55,721 nt of DNA from Flavobacteriales bacterium (GCA_009885545.1 VFKM01000013.1:1-55721), one strand, 5' to 3'; numbered from the stretch's first letter, positions 23,720 to 32,337 are shown. The notes: generated by a model not told the origin, from the sequence alone. Made by a program: numbers and translations.

Positions 23720-25273
23720 TTGAAGTCTATTGTATTCACATATCTACTAATCGTATGCTTTTCTTTTGCTTATTCACAGCAAAACTCAATACTGCTGCAT
23801 ACATATTATAAAGATCGACTGTTCGATAATTCAAAGTCGACGTTTTATCATGGGGCTTCTTTTTTACCAGCATTTGAAAATGAATTCGATTTAAATTCTA
23901 TCAATAGGGATTCTTCGATTTTTTATTATGATGCTTTGGAAGTACTATTTAAAAAACACTTAATCGAAGTAAAAGGAGAAAACTATTACTTTACTATTTC
24001 TCCAAATGTAGATTTTTCAATGGGCAAAGATCGCAATGACACAAACGAACGTCGTTTATTTCAGAATACCAGAGGTGTTTTTATTGAAGGTGATTTATTG
24101 AAGAATTTTTCATTTTCGACAGCAATTTATGAAAATCAAAGTCGTTTCTCGAATTATGAAAGTGCTTATTATTCATCAGTAGGAGAGTTATATCCGAATC
24201 AAACTTCAGGAATTTATAGCACGCAAAATGCTGTGGTTCCAGGTAGTGCACGTACGAAACCATTTAAGAAGGATGGTTTTGATTATGGATATGCTGTTGG
24301 AAATATAATATACAAACCTCATCGATCCATACTTTTGTCTGCTGGTAATACTGCACAATTTATTGGTGATGGATATCGTTCCCTCTTTTTATCTGATAAC
24401 GGTGCACCTGCACCTTTTTTAAGAAGTACTTTTCAATTATCCAAAAAATGGCAATTTAATTATTTCCGAATGAGATTAATTAACTTGATGCGTAGACCTA
24501 AAAGTTCATCTGTTGAGGCCTATTATGAAACGAAAGGATTTTCAGCGAATTATTTAACTTATGAAGTTTCAAAAAATATTTCGATTAGTTTTTTTGAAGG
24601 AATAATTTGGTCAAAAGGAGATTCAATTGTTTCAAAATCTGTTCATCCATTATTTTATAACCCTATTCCATTTGTCGCAGAATTTGCATTAGATAAAGAA
24701 GAAATCAATTCGGTTTTAGGTTTAAATGCATCTATTACACCTTATAAATCACATAGAATATATGGTCAATTCGCCATTGGGAATTTAAATACAGATCAAA
24801 TTGCATTTCAACTTGGATATAGAGGATACAATTATTTTGGCTTGAAAAATTTTATGCTTCAATTAGAATACAACAATGTATCAAAGGAAATGTATTCTTC
24901 GAATAATCCGAGATTAAATTATAGTCACTATAATTTGCCTTTAGGTCCTATCAAAGGAAATGCCTTTCAGGAATTCATTTTACGCAGTAATTACGAAATA
25001 AAGAGAGTTTATTGCGAAATAAAAGGCATCGTTTACATCTTAAAAGATTATACACCATTAACATTATTACCAGTAAATAAAAATCTACCTCAGCAAACTG
25101 GATCAATCTTTTTGCAGCAGATAGAACTGGGTTATCGTTTCAATAAAAAAATGAATTGGAATTTATTTGGAAGCTGGCAATATCGTTCTGAACTGCTTTC
25201 CAACAGTCAAATTACTAATCTATTTAACATTGGATTAAGAACTGGTATTAATAATCATTACAACGATTTTTGA
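23720..25273 (+). CDS. Wzi/RemB-like outer-membrane beta-barrel protein (copy 1)
   Basis: 517 residues, starting from a TTG codon (23720). No ATG or GTG nearby would keep the signal peptide (MKSIVFTYLLIVCFSFAYSQ). The mid-protein motif AGNTAQFIGDGYRSLFLSDNGAPAPF matches the capsule-assembly Wzi family, and the flavobacterial gliding protein RemB as I recall it. The C-terminal half alternates in a beta-barrel pattern. It probably anchors or organises surface polysaccharide; whether it serves gliding here is unknown. It overlaps the next, paralogous gene by 1 nt (TGATG). Confidence 0.75.
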   Translation: MKSIVFTYLLIVCFSFAYSQQNSILLHTYYKDRLFDNSKSTFYHGASFLPAFENEFDLNSINRDSSIFYYDALEVLFKKHLIEVKGENYYFTISPNVDFSMGKDRNDTNERRLFQNTRGVFIEGDLLKNFSFSTAIYENQSRFSNYESAYYSSVGELYPNQTSGIYSTQNAVVPGSARTKPFKKDGFDYGYAVGNIIYKPHRSILLSAGNTAQFIGDGYRSLFLSDNGAPAPFLRSTFQLSKKWQFNYFRMRLINLMRRPKSSSVEAYYETKGFSANYLTYEVSKNISISFFEGIIWSKGDSIVSKSVHPLFYNPIPFVAEFALDKEEINSVLGLNASITPYKSHRIYGQFAIGNLNTDQIAFQLGYRGYNYFGLKNFMLQLEYNNVSKEMYSSNNPRLNYSHYNLPLGPIKGNAFQEFILRSNYEIKRVYCEIKGIVYILKDYTPLTLLPVNKNLPQQTGSIFLQQIELGYRFNKKMNWNLFGSWQYRSELLSNSQITNLFNIGLRTGINNHYNDF

Positions 25274-26709
25274 TGAGAAAATTAACTTTCATATTTATGT
25301 TGATTCAAATGACTGTTTTTGGTCAAGGAGGAGTTAATGAACTATATGAAGAAATGCCAAATGATTCAGTATTCCCAGTTAATATAGAGTCTCATTCCTC
25401 CTTAAAACCAGAAATAAGAATTAATAAGTCGACACAAGGGTTAGTTTCACTAAAATCTAAATCAAATCCCTTTTGTTTTATTTCACCTTTAGTTGATTTG
25501 AATTATAGGTATACGACCACTTCACAATTTAGAACAGGCGCTGGAATTACGATAGAAAGCAGTGCAAATAAGAAAATTTATTTTCGAGCAAATTTGATAG
25601 GAGGAACTGGGATTGGTGATTCGACTTTTTCGTCACGTGGTTATTTTATAAAAGGCAATACCTCAAGTTATAATTACATTGATGCCAGAGGACGAATTTC
25701 CTATACACCAAATTCAATTTTTAATTTCCAAATTGGGTTGGATCACAATTTTATTGGAGAGGGAAATCGCTCATTATTTTTAAGTGATTATGGAACCCCT
25801 TCCCCTTTTGGTTTAATTCGAACTAAATTTTGGAGACTTGAATACGATATAATCTATCAGTTCTTTAGAGAAAAGGTTAATGTAGATTGGAAATCAAAAT
25901 ATGGCGCCACACATCATATCAGTTTCAATGCTGCAAAATGGTTAAATTTTGGTGTTTTCGAAACAGTAATTTTTCTACCTAAAGACACGATGCTCAATCG
26001 AGGTTATGACGCTGAATATTTGAATCCTGTAATATTTTACCGCCCACAGGAATATGCATTGGGTTCTTCTGACAATGTATTAATTGGTGCAAGTTTCACA
26101 GCCAGATATAAAAGCCACGTGCTTTATGGACAATTAATTTTAGACGAATTTTCTTTGGTTGAAATTAAACTTAAATCAGGTTGGTGGGCAAATAAATATG
26201 GTAGTCAAATTGGAGTGAAAGGAAGATTAAAGCTGGGAAAAACAACCGCTTTTTACCGCATTGAATATAATTCTATAAGACCATATACTTATTCTCATAT
26301 CGGCCCAGGACAAAATTATGGGAATCAAGGAATGCCTTTAGCCCATCCTCTTGGATCAAATTTCATGGAAATTTTGGGTGAATTCAAAATTCAAAAAGGA
26401 AAATGGGCGTTAAAATCTTTTTTCAGCTATTTCCTTCAAGGATTGGACAAAGATGGATTTAGTTATGGTAATAATGTCTACCAGCCCTATAATAATAGAC
26501 CATATGAATATGGACATTACATAGGTCAGGGAAAAGGAAATAATGGTTTTAGGGCAGTCTTGACTTTATCCTATCAAGTTATGAAATATGGCAATCTTAA
26601 CGCTTTCTTTGAAAATCAATTCCGTTATGAAAGTGCTTTTAATTCATCCATGTATATTCCAATGATAGGTTTACGAAGCCAATTATGGAATGATTACAGG
26701 AATTATTAA
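25273..26709 (+). CDS. Wzi/RemB-like outer-membrane beta-barrel protein (copy 2)
   Basis: 478 residues from the ATG at 25273; the track adds a preceding TTG. The signal peptide is MRKLTFIFMLIQMTVFGQ. It is clearly a diverged paralogue of the preceding gene: DHNFIGEGNRSLFLSDYGTPSPF here against TAQFIGDGYRSLFLSDNGAPAPF there, plus YKSHVLYGQL against YKSHRIYGQF. The TGATG overlap points to translational coupling, so the two may form a hetero-oligomer or a divided function in surface glycan anchoring. Confidence 0.75.
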   Translation: MRKLTFIFMLIQMTVFGQGGVNELYEEMPNDSVFPVNIESHSSLKPEIRINKSTQGLVSLKSKSNPFCFISPLVDLNYRYTTTSQFRTGAGITIESSANKKIYFRANLIGGTGIGDSTFSSRGYFIKGNTSSYNYIDARGRISYTPNSIFNFQIGLDHNFIGEGNRSLFLSDYGTPSPFGLIRTKFWRLEYDIIYQFFREKVNVDWKSKYGATHHISFNAAKWLNFGVFETVIFLPKDTMLNRGYDAEYLNPVIFYRPQEYALGSSDNVLIGASFTARYKSHVLYGQLILDEFSLVEIKLKSGWWANKYGSQIGVKGRLKLGKTTAFYRIEYNSIRPYTYSHIGPGQNYGNQGMPLAHPLGSNFMEILGEFKIQKGKWALKSFFSYFLQGLDKDGFSYGNNVYQPYNNRPYEYGHYIGQGKGNNGFRAVLTLSYQVMKYGNLNAFFENQFRYESAFNSSMYIPMIGLRSQLWNDYRNY

Positions 26710-26741
26710 AAAAAAGGCGATTAACCAAATGGTCAATCGCC
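26708..26741 (-). terminator. Terminator of the SSB cluster
   Basis: On the minus strand GGCGATTGACC pairs with GGTTAATCGCC (one G-U) over a 4-nt loop, followed by eight T. It lies about 38 nt after the last SSB stop. Confidence 0.85.
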
Positions 26742-26778
26742 AAATCTAACTGCACGTCGTATCGTTTGATTAGATTAT

Positions 26779-27105
26779 TTATAGTCCAATTATGTGACGT
26801 AATTCCACTTCAGTAACATTTCTTTTTTTACCTTCTTGGTTGAGATATGTTCTATTCACTAAGCGACCATGAATAGCAACTTTTTTTCCCTTTTCTGCAT
26901 ATTCTTCAACAAATTGTGCCATATTTCCCCAAGCAAATATACGGTGCCATTCGGTATCGGATTTAATTTTTCCATTGTTTGCACGAAAGGTTTTGTCAGT
27001 TGCTAAACTAAAACGAGCAACTTTACTTCCGTTGTCAAATTTTGTGATTTCTGTTTGAGAACCAATGTTCCCAATAAGTGTTATGTGATTGCGTAGTGTT
27101 GTCAT
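26779..27105 (-). CDS. Short single-stranded DNA-binding protein (SSB paralogue 3)
   Basis: 108 residues forming one OB fold: RNHITLIGNIGSQTEITKFDNGSKVARFSLATDKTF, then TEWHRIFAWGNMAQFVEEYAEKGKKVAIHGRLVNRTY. These are the standard SSB family landmarks. It ends right after the fold, with no Gly/Pro linker and no acidic DDDIPF-like tip that normally recruits repair proteins. It is the third of three tandem, clearly diverged SSB genes. Confidence 0.93.
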   Translation of the reverse strand: MTTLRNHITLIGNIGSQTEITKFDNGSKVARFSLATDKTFRANNGKIKSDTEWHRIFAWGNMAQFVEEYAEKGKKVAIHGRLVNRTYLNQEGKKRNVTEVELRHIIGL

Positions 27106-27146
27106 AATTTGAGTGATTTGATTGAATTATTAATACTGTTGTGGAT

Positions 27147-27458
27147 TTACAAAATGATCAAGTCATTTACCTCTACTTCTGAAATACATTTTCGAGCGCC
27201 ATTATCTTTATAAAATCGAGTAACAAGTTTGCCTTCAACCGCTAGGTCCATTCCAACGATTCCTAATTCTTCCATTACTTGTACCCATCGTCCCCAAGCT
27301 GTTAGGCGGTGCCAATTACTTCTTGTTTTTGTTTTACCTGTTTCATCAAGATACATTTCTTTAGTAGACATTGTAAACTGTGCAATTTTTCTACCATTTG
27401 CCAATTCAACAACCTTTGGAATTGAACTTACTTTTCCAATTAAATTTACGTGATTCAT
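27147..27458 (-). CDS. Short single-stranded DNA-binding protein (SSB paralogue 2)
   Basis: 103 residues, the most diverged of the three: MNHVNLIGKVSSIPKVVELANGRKIAQFTMSTKEMY, with SNWHRLTAWGRWVQVMEELGIVGMDLAVEGKLVTRFY. The Trp-His and Ala-Trp-Gly landmarks of the SSB OB fold are kept, and the acidic C-terminal tip is absent. It lies 41 nt upstream of paralogue 3 and 51 nt downstream of paralogue 1. It could form mixed tetramers or have its own ssDNA preference; that is inference. Confidence 0.9.
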   Translation of the reverse strand: MNHVNLIGKVSSIPKVVELANGRKIAQFTMSTKEMYLDETGKTKTRSNWHRLTAWGRWVQVMEELGIVGMDLAVEGKLVTRFYKDNGARKCISEVEVNDLIIL

Positions 27459-27509
27459 ATTTTTGTTTTTAAAAGGAGCCGATTTCTCGACTCCATATTG
27501 ATATTAAAA

Positions 27510-27863
27510 TTATTTTGCTGCTGGTTCAGTTTTTTGATTCAAGACTAAAAACTCCGTCGCTTCAATGATTGTCGCATAGCGCTTTTCGCCTGTTTTTGTT
27601 TCATACGATTGATGAATAAGTTTTCCTTCCAGGATTACTTCCTGCCCTTTATTGAGCGCTTTTTTAGCTCGTTCAGCTATTTTGCCCCAAGCATTGACAG
27701 TGTGCCATTGGGTGTTGTCATACCATTCACCATCTTTACCTTTGTAGCGTTCATTGGTTGCCATTGTGAACCGTGCTAGCGTTTTACCTGTTTCGAAAGT
27801 TGTTACTTCCGGTTGTGCCCCAAGGCGGCCAATCAAACTCACTTTGTTTCTTAATGTGTTCAT
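27510..27863 (-). CDS. Short single-stranded DNA-binding protein (SSB paralogue 1)
   Basis: I start at the ATG at 27863 (MNTLRNKVSLIGRLGAQPEV), because the extra 25 residues of the track are not SSB-like. The 117-residue product has SSB landmarks GRLGAQPEVTTFETGKTLARFTMATNE and TQWHTVNAWGKIAERAKKALNKGQEVILEGKLIHQSYE. The tail LNQKTEPAAK is short and not acidic. It is the first gene of the three-SSB operon. The promoter must lie in the 386-bp region shared with the divergent kinase. Confidence 0.93.
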   Translation of the reverse strand: MNTLRNKVSLIGRLGAQPEVTTFETGKTLARFTMATNERYKGKDGEWYDNTQWHTVNAWGKIAERAKKALNKGQEVILEGKLIHQSYETKTGEKRYATIIEATEFLVLNQKTEPAAK

Positions 27864-28189
27864 GTTGTAATTTTTAAAAGTTTGAAAAAATTGATTTGTA
27901 ACCCTATCAGAAGTCATTTTCTGTATTCGACACTGCAAAATTGTGGCTGTATCAAAAACACATTCGGTTATTTGTCATTTACTTTCGATTGTCTTTCGTT
28001 TGTAAACGGTTAATATCATTTAAAATGATTGTACTATTGATTTTAACTAGAAAAAGTAAATTCAACTTATTTTTCACTTTCTTTAAAAAATAGCCTTTTT
28101 TACCAATCAATTAATTACATTTGGATAGCAATATGAACTCTAACTAAGAGTCACTTGTTCTTTTTCGAGCTATTGAATTTCACTATGCA
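27864..28189. other. Divergent intergenic region between the SSB cluster and the histidine kinase
   Basis: Very AT-rich, no ORF of note. It must hold the SSB promoter, but I found no clean TTG/TANNTTTG pair on the minus strand. No tRNA- or repeat-like structure was seen. Confidence 0.5.
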
Positions 28190-28218
28190 TTGAAATAAAA
28201 ATGTATTCTTTAACTTTG
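28190..28218 (+). promoter_or_regulatory. Candidate promoter of the histidine kinase
   Basis: TTG (28190-28192), 18-nt spacer, TAACTTTG (28211-28218). This is the cleanest flavobacterial promoter in the window. The start codon is 31 nt downstream of the -7 box. Confidence 0.65.
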
Positions 28219-28249
28219 AATTGAACCATAATCTATAATTACATCATAA

Positions 28250-29464
28250 ATGAGTTTGTTCGATACTCCAAAACATTCATATAGTGATTTTTACGACATT
28301 GCTCGTTTTCGTTTGGCATGGAGAATAAACATTTTTCTAACTTTTGGCTTATTTGCTATTTCTGTTTTTTACATTTTCCATAATACTACGACTGCAGTAC
28401 AATATTTTTCTGGATTTGTAATTGCCATGACAGGAGTTTTGTTTTTACTTGTTACAAAGAAATTTATTATAGTTTCTTATATTATGATTATTTGCTCCAT
28501 TTTTTTGGTGGGTTCATCTCTTTTTTTCGTTAAAAACATCCCACATTTTATAGAACCACTCTGGTTAATTATTATCGCCATTTTCGCTTATTTCAATCTC
28601 GGTAAGCAAATTGGGCATTCAGTACTTACTATTGTGGCATTAACAATTTCAATATATTTTTATTTCTTCTTGAATGATAATGAAACATTGAAAACTTCAA
28701 TGTCTTCTATCAATTTGATTGGTACAATATTAGAACTTTGTCTTTGTTCGTTTATCGTGGGGTTTTTTCTTTTAAATTTCATTAATGCCACAGCTGATGC
28801 AGAGCAGAAATTTCGAGAAGCCAATGAAGCGTTAAACGAACAAAACAAGATGATTCATATTCAAAATGAAGAAAAAACTGTTTTGTTGCAGGAAATTCAT
28901 CATCGTGTAAAAAACAATTTACAAGTTATTACTAGCTTATTACGTTTGCAGTCTGCAGACATTGAATCACTTGAAACAAAAATGCACTTCGATGATGCAA
29001 TAAATCGAATAATGACTATGTCGTTGATTCATCAAAAAATGTATCAAACAAAAAATCTTTCACAATTGGATGTTTCAGACTATTTCAAAACGTTAATAAA
29101 TGATTTGATTCTTTCTTCTTCTATTATCATTCCAATAGAAATTTCAATCAATTCAAAATTAGAAAGAGTTGGAACCAAAACAATTGTGCCACTTGCTTTG
29201 TTGATTACTGAGCTAGTATCAAACTCACTTAAACACGCTTTTAGTGAAAGAGGAAAAATCACTGTTTATTTAAGTGTAGAAAAAAATAATGTTTTTGATT
29301 TAACCTACCAAGATAATGGTGTTTGGAAAGAAAAAATCAATCCTAATTCATTTGGGCTTCAACTTATCGAAGCGTTAATTGAGCAATTAGAAGGGAAGAT
29401 GAGTTTCAATACAAAAGAAAATTGTACTGAATATCAATTTACTTTAAGTAATTTGGACGTTTAG
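28250..29464 (+). CDS. Membrane histidine kinase, HisKA_2 type
   Basis: 404 residues. About six hydrophobic segments (residues ~28-180) form a membrane sensor region with no large periplasmic loop. A short coiled coil (FREANEALNEQNKMIHIQNEEK) follows, then LLQEIHHRVKNNLQVITSLLRLQS, the HisKA_2 dimerisation domain with phospho-acceptor His217, and an HATPase_c domain with N-box PLALLITELVSNSLKHAF and a G-box around LTYQDNGVW...FGLQLIEALIEQL. No response regulator is adjacent; the signal is unknown. The next gene is ribE, 20 nt downstream, but a functional link is not implied. Confidence 0.9.
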   Translation: MSLFDTPKHSYSDFYDIARFRLAWRINIFLTFGLFAISVFYIFHNTTTAVQYFSGFVIAMTGVLFLLVTKKFIIVSYIMIICSIFLVGSSLFFVKNIPHFIEPLWLIIIAIFAYFNLGKQIGHSVLTIVALTISIYFYFFLNDNETLKTSMSSINLIGTILELCLCSFIVGFFLLNFINATADAEQKFREANEALNEQNKMIHIQNEEKTVLLQEIHHRVKNNLQVITSLLRLQSADIESLETKMHFDDAINRIMTMSLIHQKMYQTKNLSQLDVSDYFKTLINDLILSSSIIIPIEISINSKLERVGTKTIVPLALLITELVSNSLKHAFSERGKITVYLSVEKNNVFDLTYQDNGVWKEKINPNSFGLQLIEALIEQLEGKMSFNTKENCTEYQFTLSNLDV

Positions 29465-29484
29465 TTTTAAATTCAAAATAATTA

Positions 29485-30063
29485 ATGTTTACAGGAATTA
29501 TAGAGCAATTAGGAGTTGTAAAAGGTATTAAAAAAGAAAATGGGAACATTGATTTTACTATTGGTGCGTCGTTTGTTTCTGAACTAAAAATCGATCAGAG
29601 CGTAGCCCATAATGGTTGCTGTTTAACTGTTGTTTCAAAAAACGAAAATGAATATGTTGTTACTGCTATAAAAGAAACTCTTGAAAAAACCAACTTAGGC
29701 ACTTGGAAAGTTGGAACAAAAGTAAATCTTGAACGTTGCATGCAAATGAATGGCAGATTGGATGGGCATATTGTACAAGGCCACGTTGATACTACTGCAG
29801 AATGTATTCAAATTGAGGATCAACAAGGAAGTTGGAAATATACATTTAATTACAACAATGAAAACGTAACAGTTGAAAAAGGATCAATCACAGTTAACGG
29901 AACAAGTTTGACTGTTGTAGGGTCAAGTGATCAAGAGTTTTCTGTTTGTATAATACCTTTTACATATGATCATACCAATTTTCATCAAATAGAAATTGGC
30001 GATAATGTAAATTTAGAATTCGATATTATTGGAAAATATGTGTTAAAACTAATGCAACGGTAA
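29485..30063 (+). CDS. ribE: Riboflavin synthase, alpha chain
   Basis: 192 residues. It dismutates two 6,7-dimethyl-8-ribityllumazines into riboflavin. The tandem-barrel architecture shows as two related halves, the first starting MFTGIIEQLG and the second near MNGRLDGHIVQGHVDTTAEC. The lumazine-binding motifs (HNGCCLTVV and VNGTSLTVVG) are present in each half. It is not clustered with other rib genes. I see no FMN-riboswitch-like structure upstream; it is close behind the kinase gene and may be co-transcribed. Confidence 0.95.
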   Translation: MFTGIIEQLGVVKGIKKENGNIDFTIGASFVSELKIDQSVAHNGCCLTVVSKNENEYVVTAIKETLEKTNLGTWKVGTKVNLERCMQMNGRLDGHIVQGHVDTTAECIQIEDQQGSWKYTFNYNNENVTVEKGSITVNGTSLTVVGSSDQEFSVCIIPFTYDHTNFHQIEIGDNVNLEFDIIGKYVLKLMQR

Positions 30064-30083
30064 TCCTTTGTTTTCAAGGATTA
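30061..30083 (+). terminator. Possible terminator after ribE
   Basis: TAATCCTT / AAGGATTA with a 7-nt loop, overlapping the ribE stop. The T-run is weak (TTTCCATTTTTT). Confidence 0.5.
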
Positions 30084-30617
30084 TTTCCATTTTTTAACGA
30101 TTCTCTTGGTCAATTTATTTCTTAAACGTTTGATAACAGAATCGCGATCTGAAATATTACCACATTTAATAATATCGCTTCCTACAAATGCTCCATTTCG
30201 ATAGAATAAAAATTCAAAACTAACCGACGTAACTTCTTCTCGGTATAGCGGATATAAATTTCCGGAATTTAATATTGTTTCCAAATTTTCTGTTCTATTC
30301 GAGGTTCTGAACTTTTTATCAAATCCCCGAATAGAAATTATAAGATACGTGTCTACACCTTTTGCGGTAACAATTTTTTGAATGGAATCAGAAATAATAC
30401 CTGCCGCATCACTTCCTAGTTTCATCACATTCAATGAAGGAATTGCTTTTACACCTGCGTCTGTCAATAATTCAGTTACATTTATTTCCACAGCATATCG
30501 ATCTTCTGACTTGTCCATTTGACCAATTACCAAAGTATTTGTTAAATGAATGTTTTTTGTTTGCCCGAAAGAAAAAGAAGCAATGAAAAGTAAAAGTATA
30601 AGAGCGTATTTTTTCAT
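30081..30617 (-). CDS. Secreted protein of unknown function
   Basis: 178 residues with a signal peptide (MKKYALILLLFIASFSFGQ). No family recognised. The mature part has alternating strands and helices (YLIISIRGFDKKF, VSFEFLFYRNGAFVGSDIIK) and a basic C-terminus (KRLRNKLTKRIVKKWK). It looks like a small periplasmic alpha/beta protein. It is 9 nt downstream of metF on the same strand, so it is likely co-transcribed with it, but a metabolic link is not evident. Confidence 0.7.
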   Translation of the reverse strand: MKKYALILLLFIASFSFGQTKNIHLTNTLVIGQMDKSEDRYAVEINVTELLTDAGVKAIPSLNVMKLGSDAAGIISDSIQKIVTAKGVDTYLIISIRGFDKKFRTSNRTENLETILNSGNLYPLYREEVTSVSFEFLFYRNGAFVGSDIIKCGNISDRDSVIKRLRNKLTKRIVKKWK

Positions 30618-30626
30618 TTTATAAAG

Positions 30627-31577
30627 TTAAAAAATTTCTTTTGCAATAGCTTTTACCATTGTCGAATTAGACATAGTATAATAATGTATACAAGGCACAC
30701 CTGCCTCTTTCAATTCTCTTGATTGCTGAATTCCCCATTCAATACCCAATTTTTCTACTTGCTTACTGTCTTTACATTTCAATAATTCTGAAGAAAGAGC
30801 TTCTGGATAATCAATTTTAAAGAATTTAGGTAAAAAAGTAATGTGTTCTAAGGTTTTAATTGGTTTCAATCCTGGAATAATTGGAACATTTATCCCTATT
30901 TCTCTACATGCCTTTACAAACGCAAAATACTTTTCATTATCGAAAAACATTTGAGTAACAATATATTCTGCGCCAGCCTCCACTTTTGCTTTCAAAAATT
31001 GCAAATCTGTTGTCAAATTCATTGCCTCGAAATGCTTTTCTGGATAACCAGCCGTTCCGATACAAAAATCTGTCGGTTCAAGCTGAACATCATCCATCAT
31101 GTAATTTCCTTTATTGATTTCTGTAACTTGTTCTATCAATTCAACAGCAAAACGATGTCCATCTTTGTGCGGTTTAAATGATGTTTCCGTTTTTATTGAA
31201 TCCCCTCTTAGAGCTAATACATTATCAATTCCCAAAAATTGAAGATCGATTAGGGCATTTTCTGTTTCTTCTTTACTAAATCCACCACAAATCAAATGAG
31301 GAACTGCATCGACTTGATATTTGTTCATAATAGCAGCACAGATTCCTACTGTCCCAGGACGTTTTCTGATGGCAATTTTTTCCAAAAGTCCGTTTTCACG
31401 TTCTTTATAAATAAATTCTTCTCTGTGGTACGTTACATTGACAAAACGTGGCTTAAATTCCATTAATGGATCGATTCCATCATAAATCGATTGAATACTT
31501 TTTCCTTTTAACGGTGGCAATATTTCAAACGAGAATAAAGTGTCTTTTGCCGATTGAAGATGTTCTGTGACTTTCAT
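30627..31577 (-). CDS. metF: Methylenetetrahydrofolate reductase
   Basis: 316 residues; an FAD-dependent TIM-barrel enzyme that makes 5-methyl-THF for methionine synthesis. Motifs: FSFEILPPLKG (catalytic Glu), VNVTYHREE, LICGGFSKEETENALIDLQFLGIDNVLALRGD and the folate/FAD region GTAGYPEKH, with ITQMFFDN. A TATCTTTG box (CAAAGATA at 31597-31604 on the plus strand) 20 nt upstream is a plausible -7 element. I saw no SAM-riboswitch-like leader; there is little room for one. Confidence 0.96.
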   Translation of the reverse strand: MKVTEHLQSAKDTLFSFEILPPLKGKSIQSIYDGIDPLMEFKPRFVNVTYHREEFIYKERENGLLEKIAIRKRPGTVGICAAIMNKYQVDAVPHLICGGFSKEETENALIDLQFLGIDNVLALRGDSIKTETSFKPHKDGHRFAVELIEQVTEINKGNYMMDDVQLEPTDFCIGTAGYPEKHFEAMNLTTDLQFLKAKVEAGAEYIVTQMFFDNEKYFAFVKACREIGINVPIIPGLKPIKTLEHITFLPKFFKIDYPEALSSELLKCKDSKQVEKLGIEWGIQQSRELKEAGVPCIHYYTMSNSTMVKAIAKEIF

Positions 31578-31640
31578 TGTATCAATTATTGAGGTGCAAA
31601 GATACTTTACAATTGGGAATTAAGAATTAAGAATTGTTAA

Positions 31641-32312
31641 TTAAATCATTCTAGACAAACATGTTGATGCTACTTCCAAATCCATCTTACTTGTAATTTT
31701 TATGTTTTCACTATTGCCTTCGACTAAGTGGATTACAAAACCTGCTTGTTCAACAAGACTTGCGTCATCTGTAATTCCTTCGTGAAAAGGCATATTATAA
31801 GCTGTTTCCAATACGTTTCTTTTGAAACATTGAGGTGTTTGAACAATACAATATTCTGTTCTTTTCACTGCTTTTGAGCCATCATCAAACACCTGTCGTA
31901 ATGATTCATTGAGTTGAATTACTGGAATTACTTGGTCGTGTTTTTCAACTGCCGTAAAACATCTTGATAATGTCTCAGTACTCACGAGTGGTCTTACACC
32001 ATCGTGAACTACAATAAAATCTCCTGTACAAATTTTTAATGCATTTTTGATAGAATGATATCTTTCATCTCCTCCGTCTACAATTATATGAGGAATAAAA
32101 CATGTGTGTTTTTGTAAAATATCTTGCCAATATTCTTTCCATTCCGTTGGAAGCGTAAGAATTAATTGAGCATTCATATCATATTTGAAAAACAATTCTA
32201 GCGTATGCATCAGAATAGGCTTCCCAGCAATTTCGATAAATTGTTTGGGGATATCACTTCCCATTCTCTTACCAATTCCTCCTGCTGTTATTATAATAGA
32301 ATATTTACTCAT
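31641..32312 (-). CDS. ispD: 2-C-methyl-D-erythritol 4-phosphate cytidylyltransferase
   Basis: 223 residues. It activates MEP with CTP in the non-mevalonate isoprenoid pathway. The nucleotidyltransferase signature IITAGGIGKRMGSDIPKQFIEIAGKPILMHTLE includes the catalytic Arg and Lys, and VHDGVRPLVS is the family motif. Isoprenoids made here feed retinal and quinone synthesis, which is relevant to the rhodopsin at 34 kb, but the gene is housekeeping. Confidence 0.96.
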   Translation of the reverse strand: MSKYSIIITAGGIGKRMGSDIPKQFIEIAGKPILMHTLELFFKYDMNAQLILTLPTEWKEYWQDILQKHTCFIPHIIVDGGDERYHSIKNALKICTGDFIVVHDGVRPLVSTETLSRCFTAVEKHDQVIPVIQLNESLRQVFDDGSKAVKRTEYCIVQTPQCFKRNVLETAYNMPFHEGITDDASLVEQAGFVIHLVEGNSENIKITSKMDLEVASTCLSRMI

Positions 32313-32337
32313 TGAATATCTTTTACACTAAAACAAA

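Noticed and set aside
26779-29464. Prophage or defence island around the SSB cluster
   Set aside because: No integrase, recombinase, nuclease, structural or defence-effector gene lies near; the flanks are barrel proteins and riboflavin synthase.
29465-29484. FMN riboswitch before ribE
   Set aside because: Only 20 nt separate ribE from the kinase stop, far too short for an RFN element.
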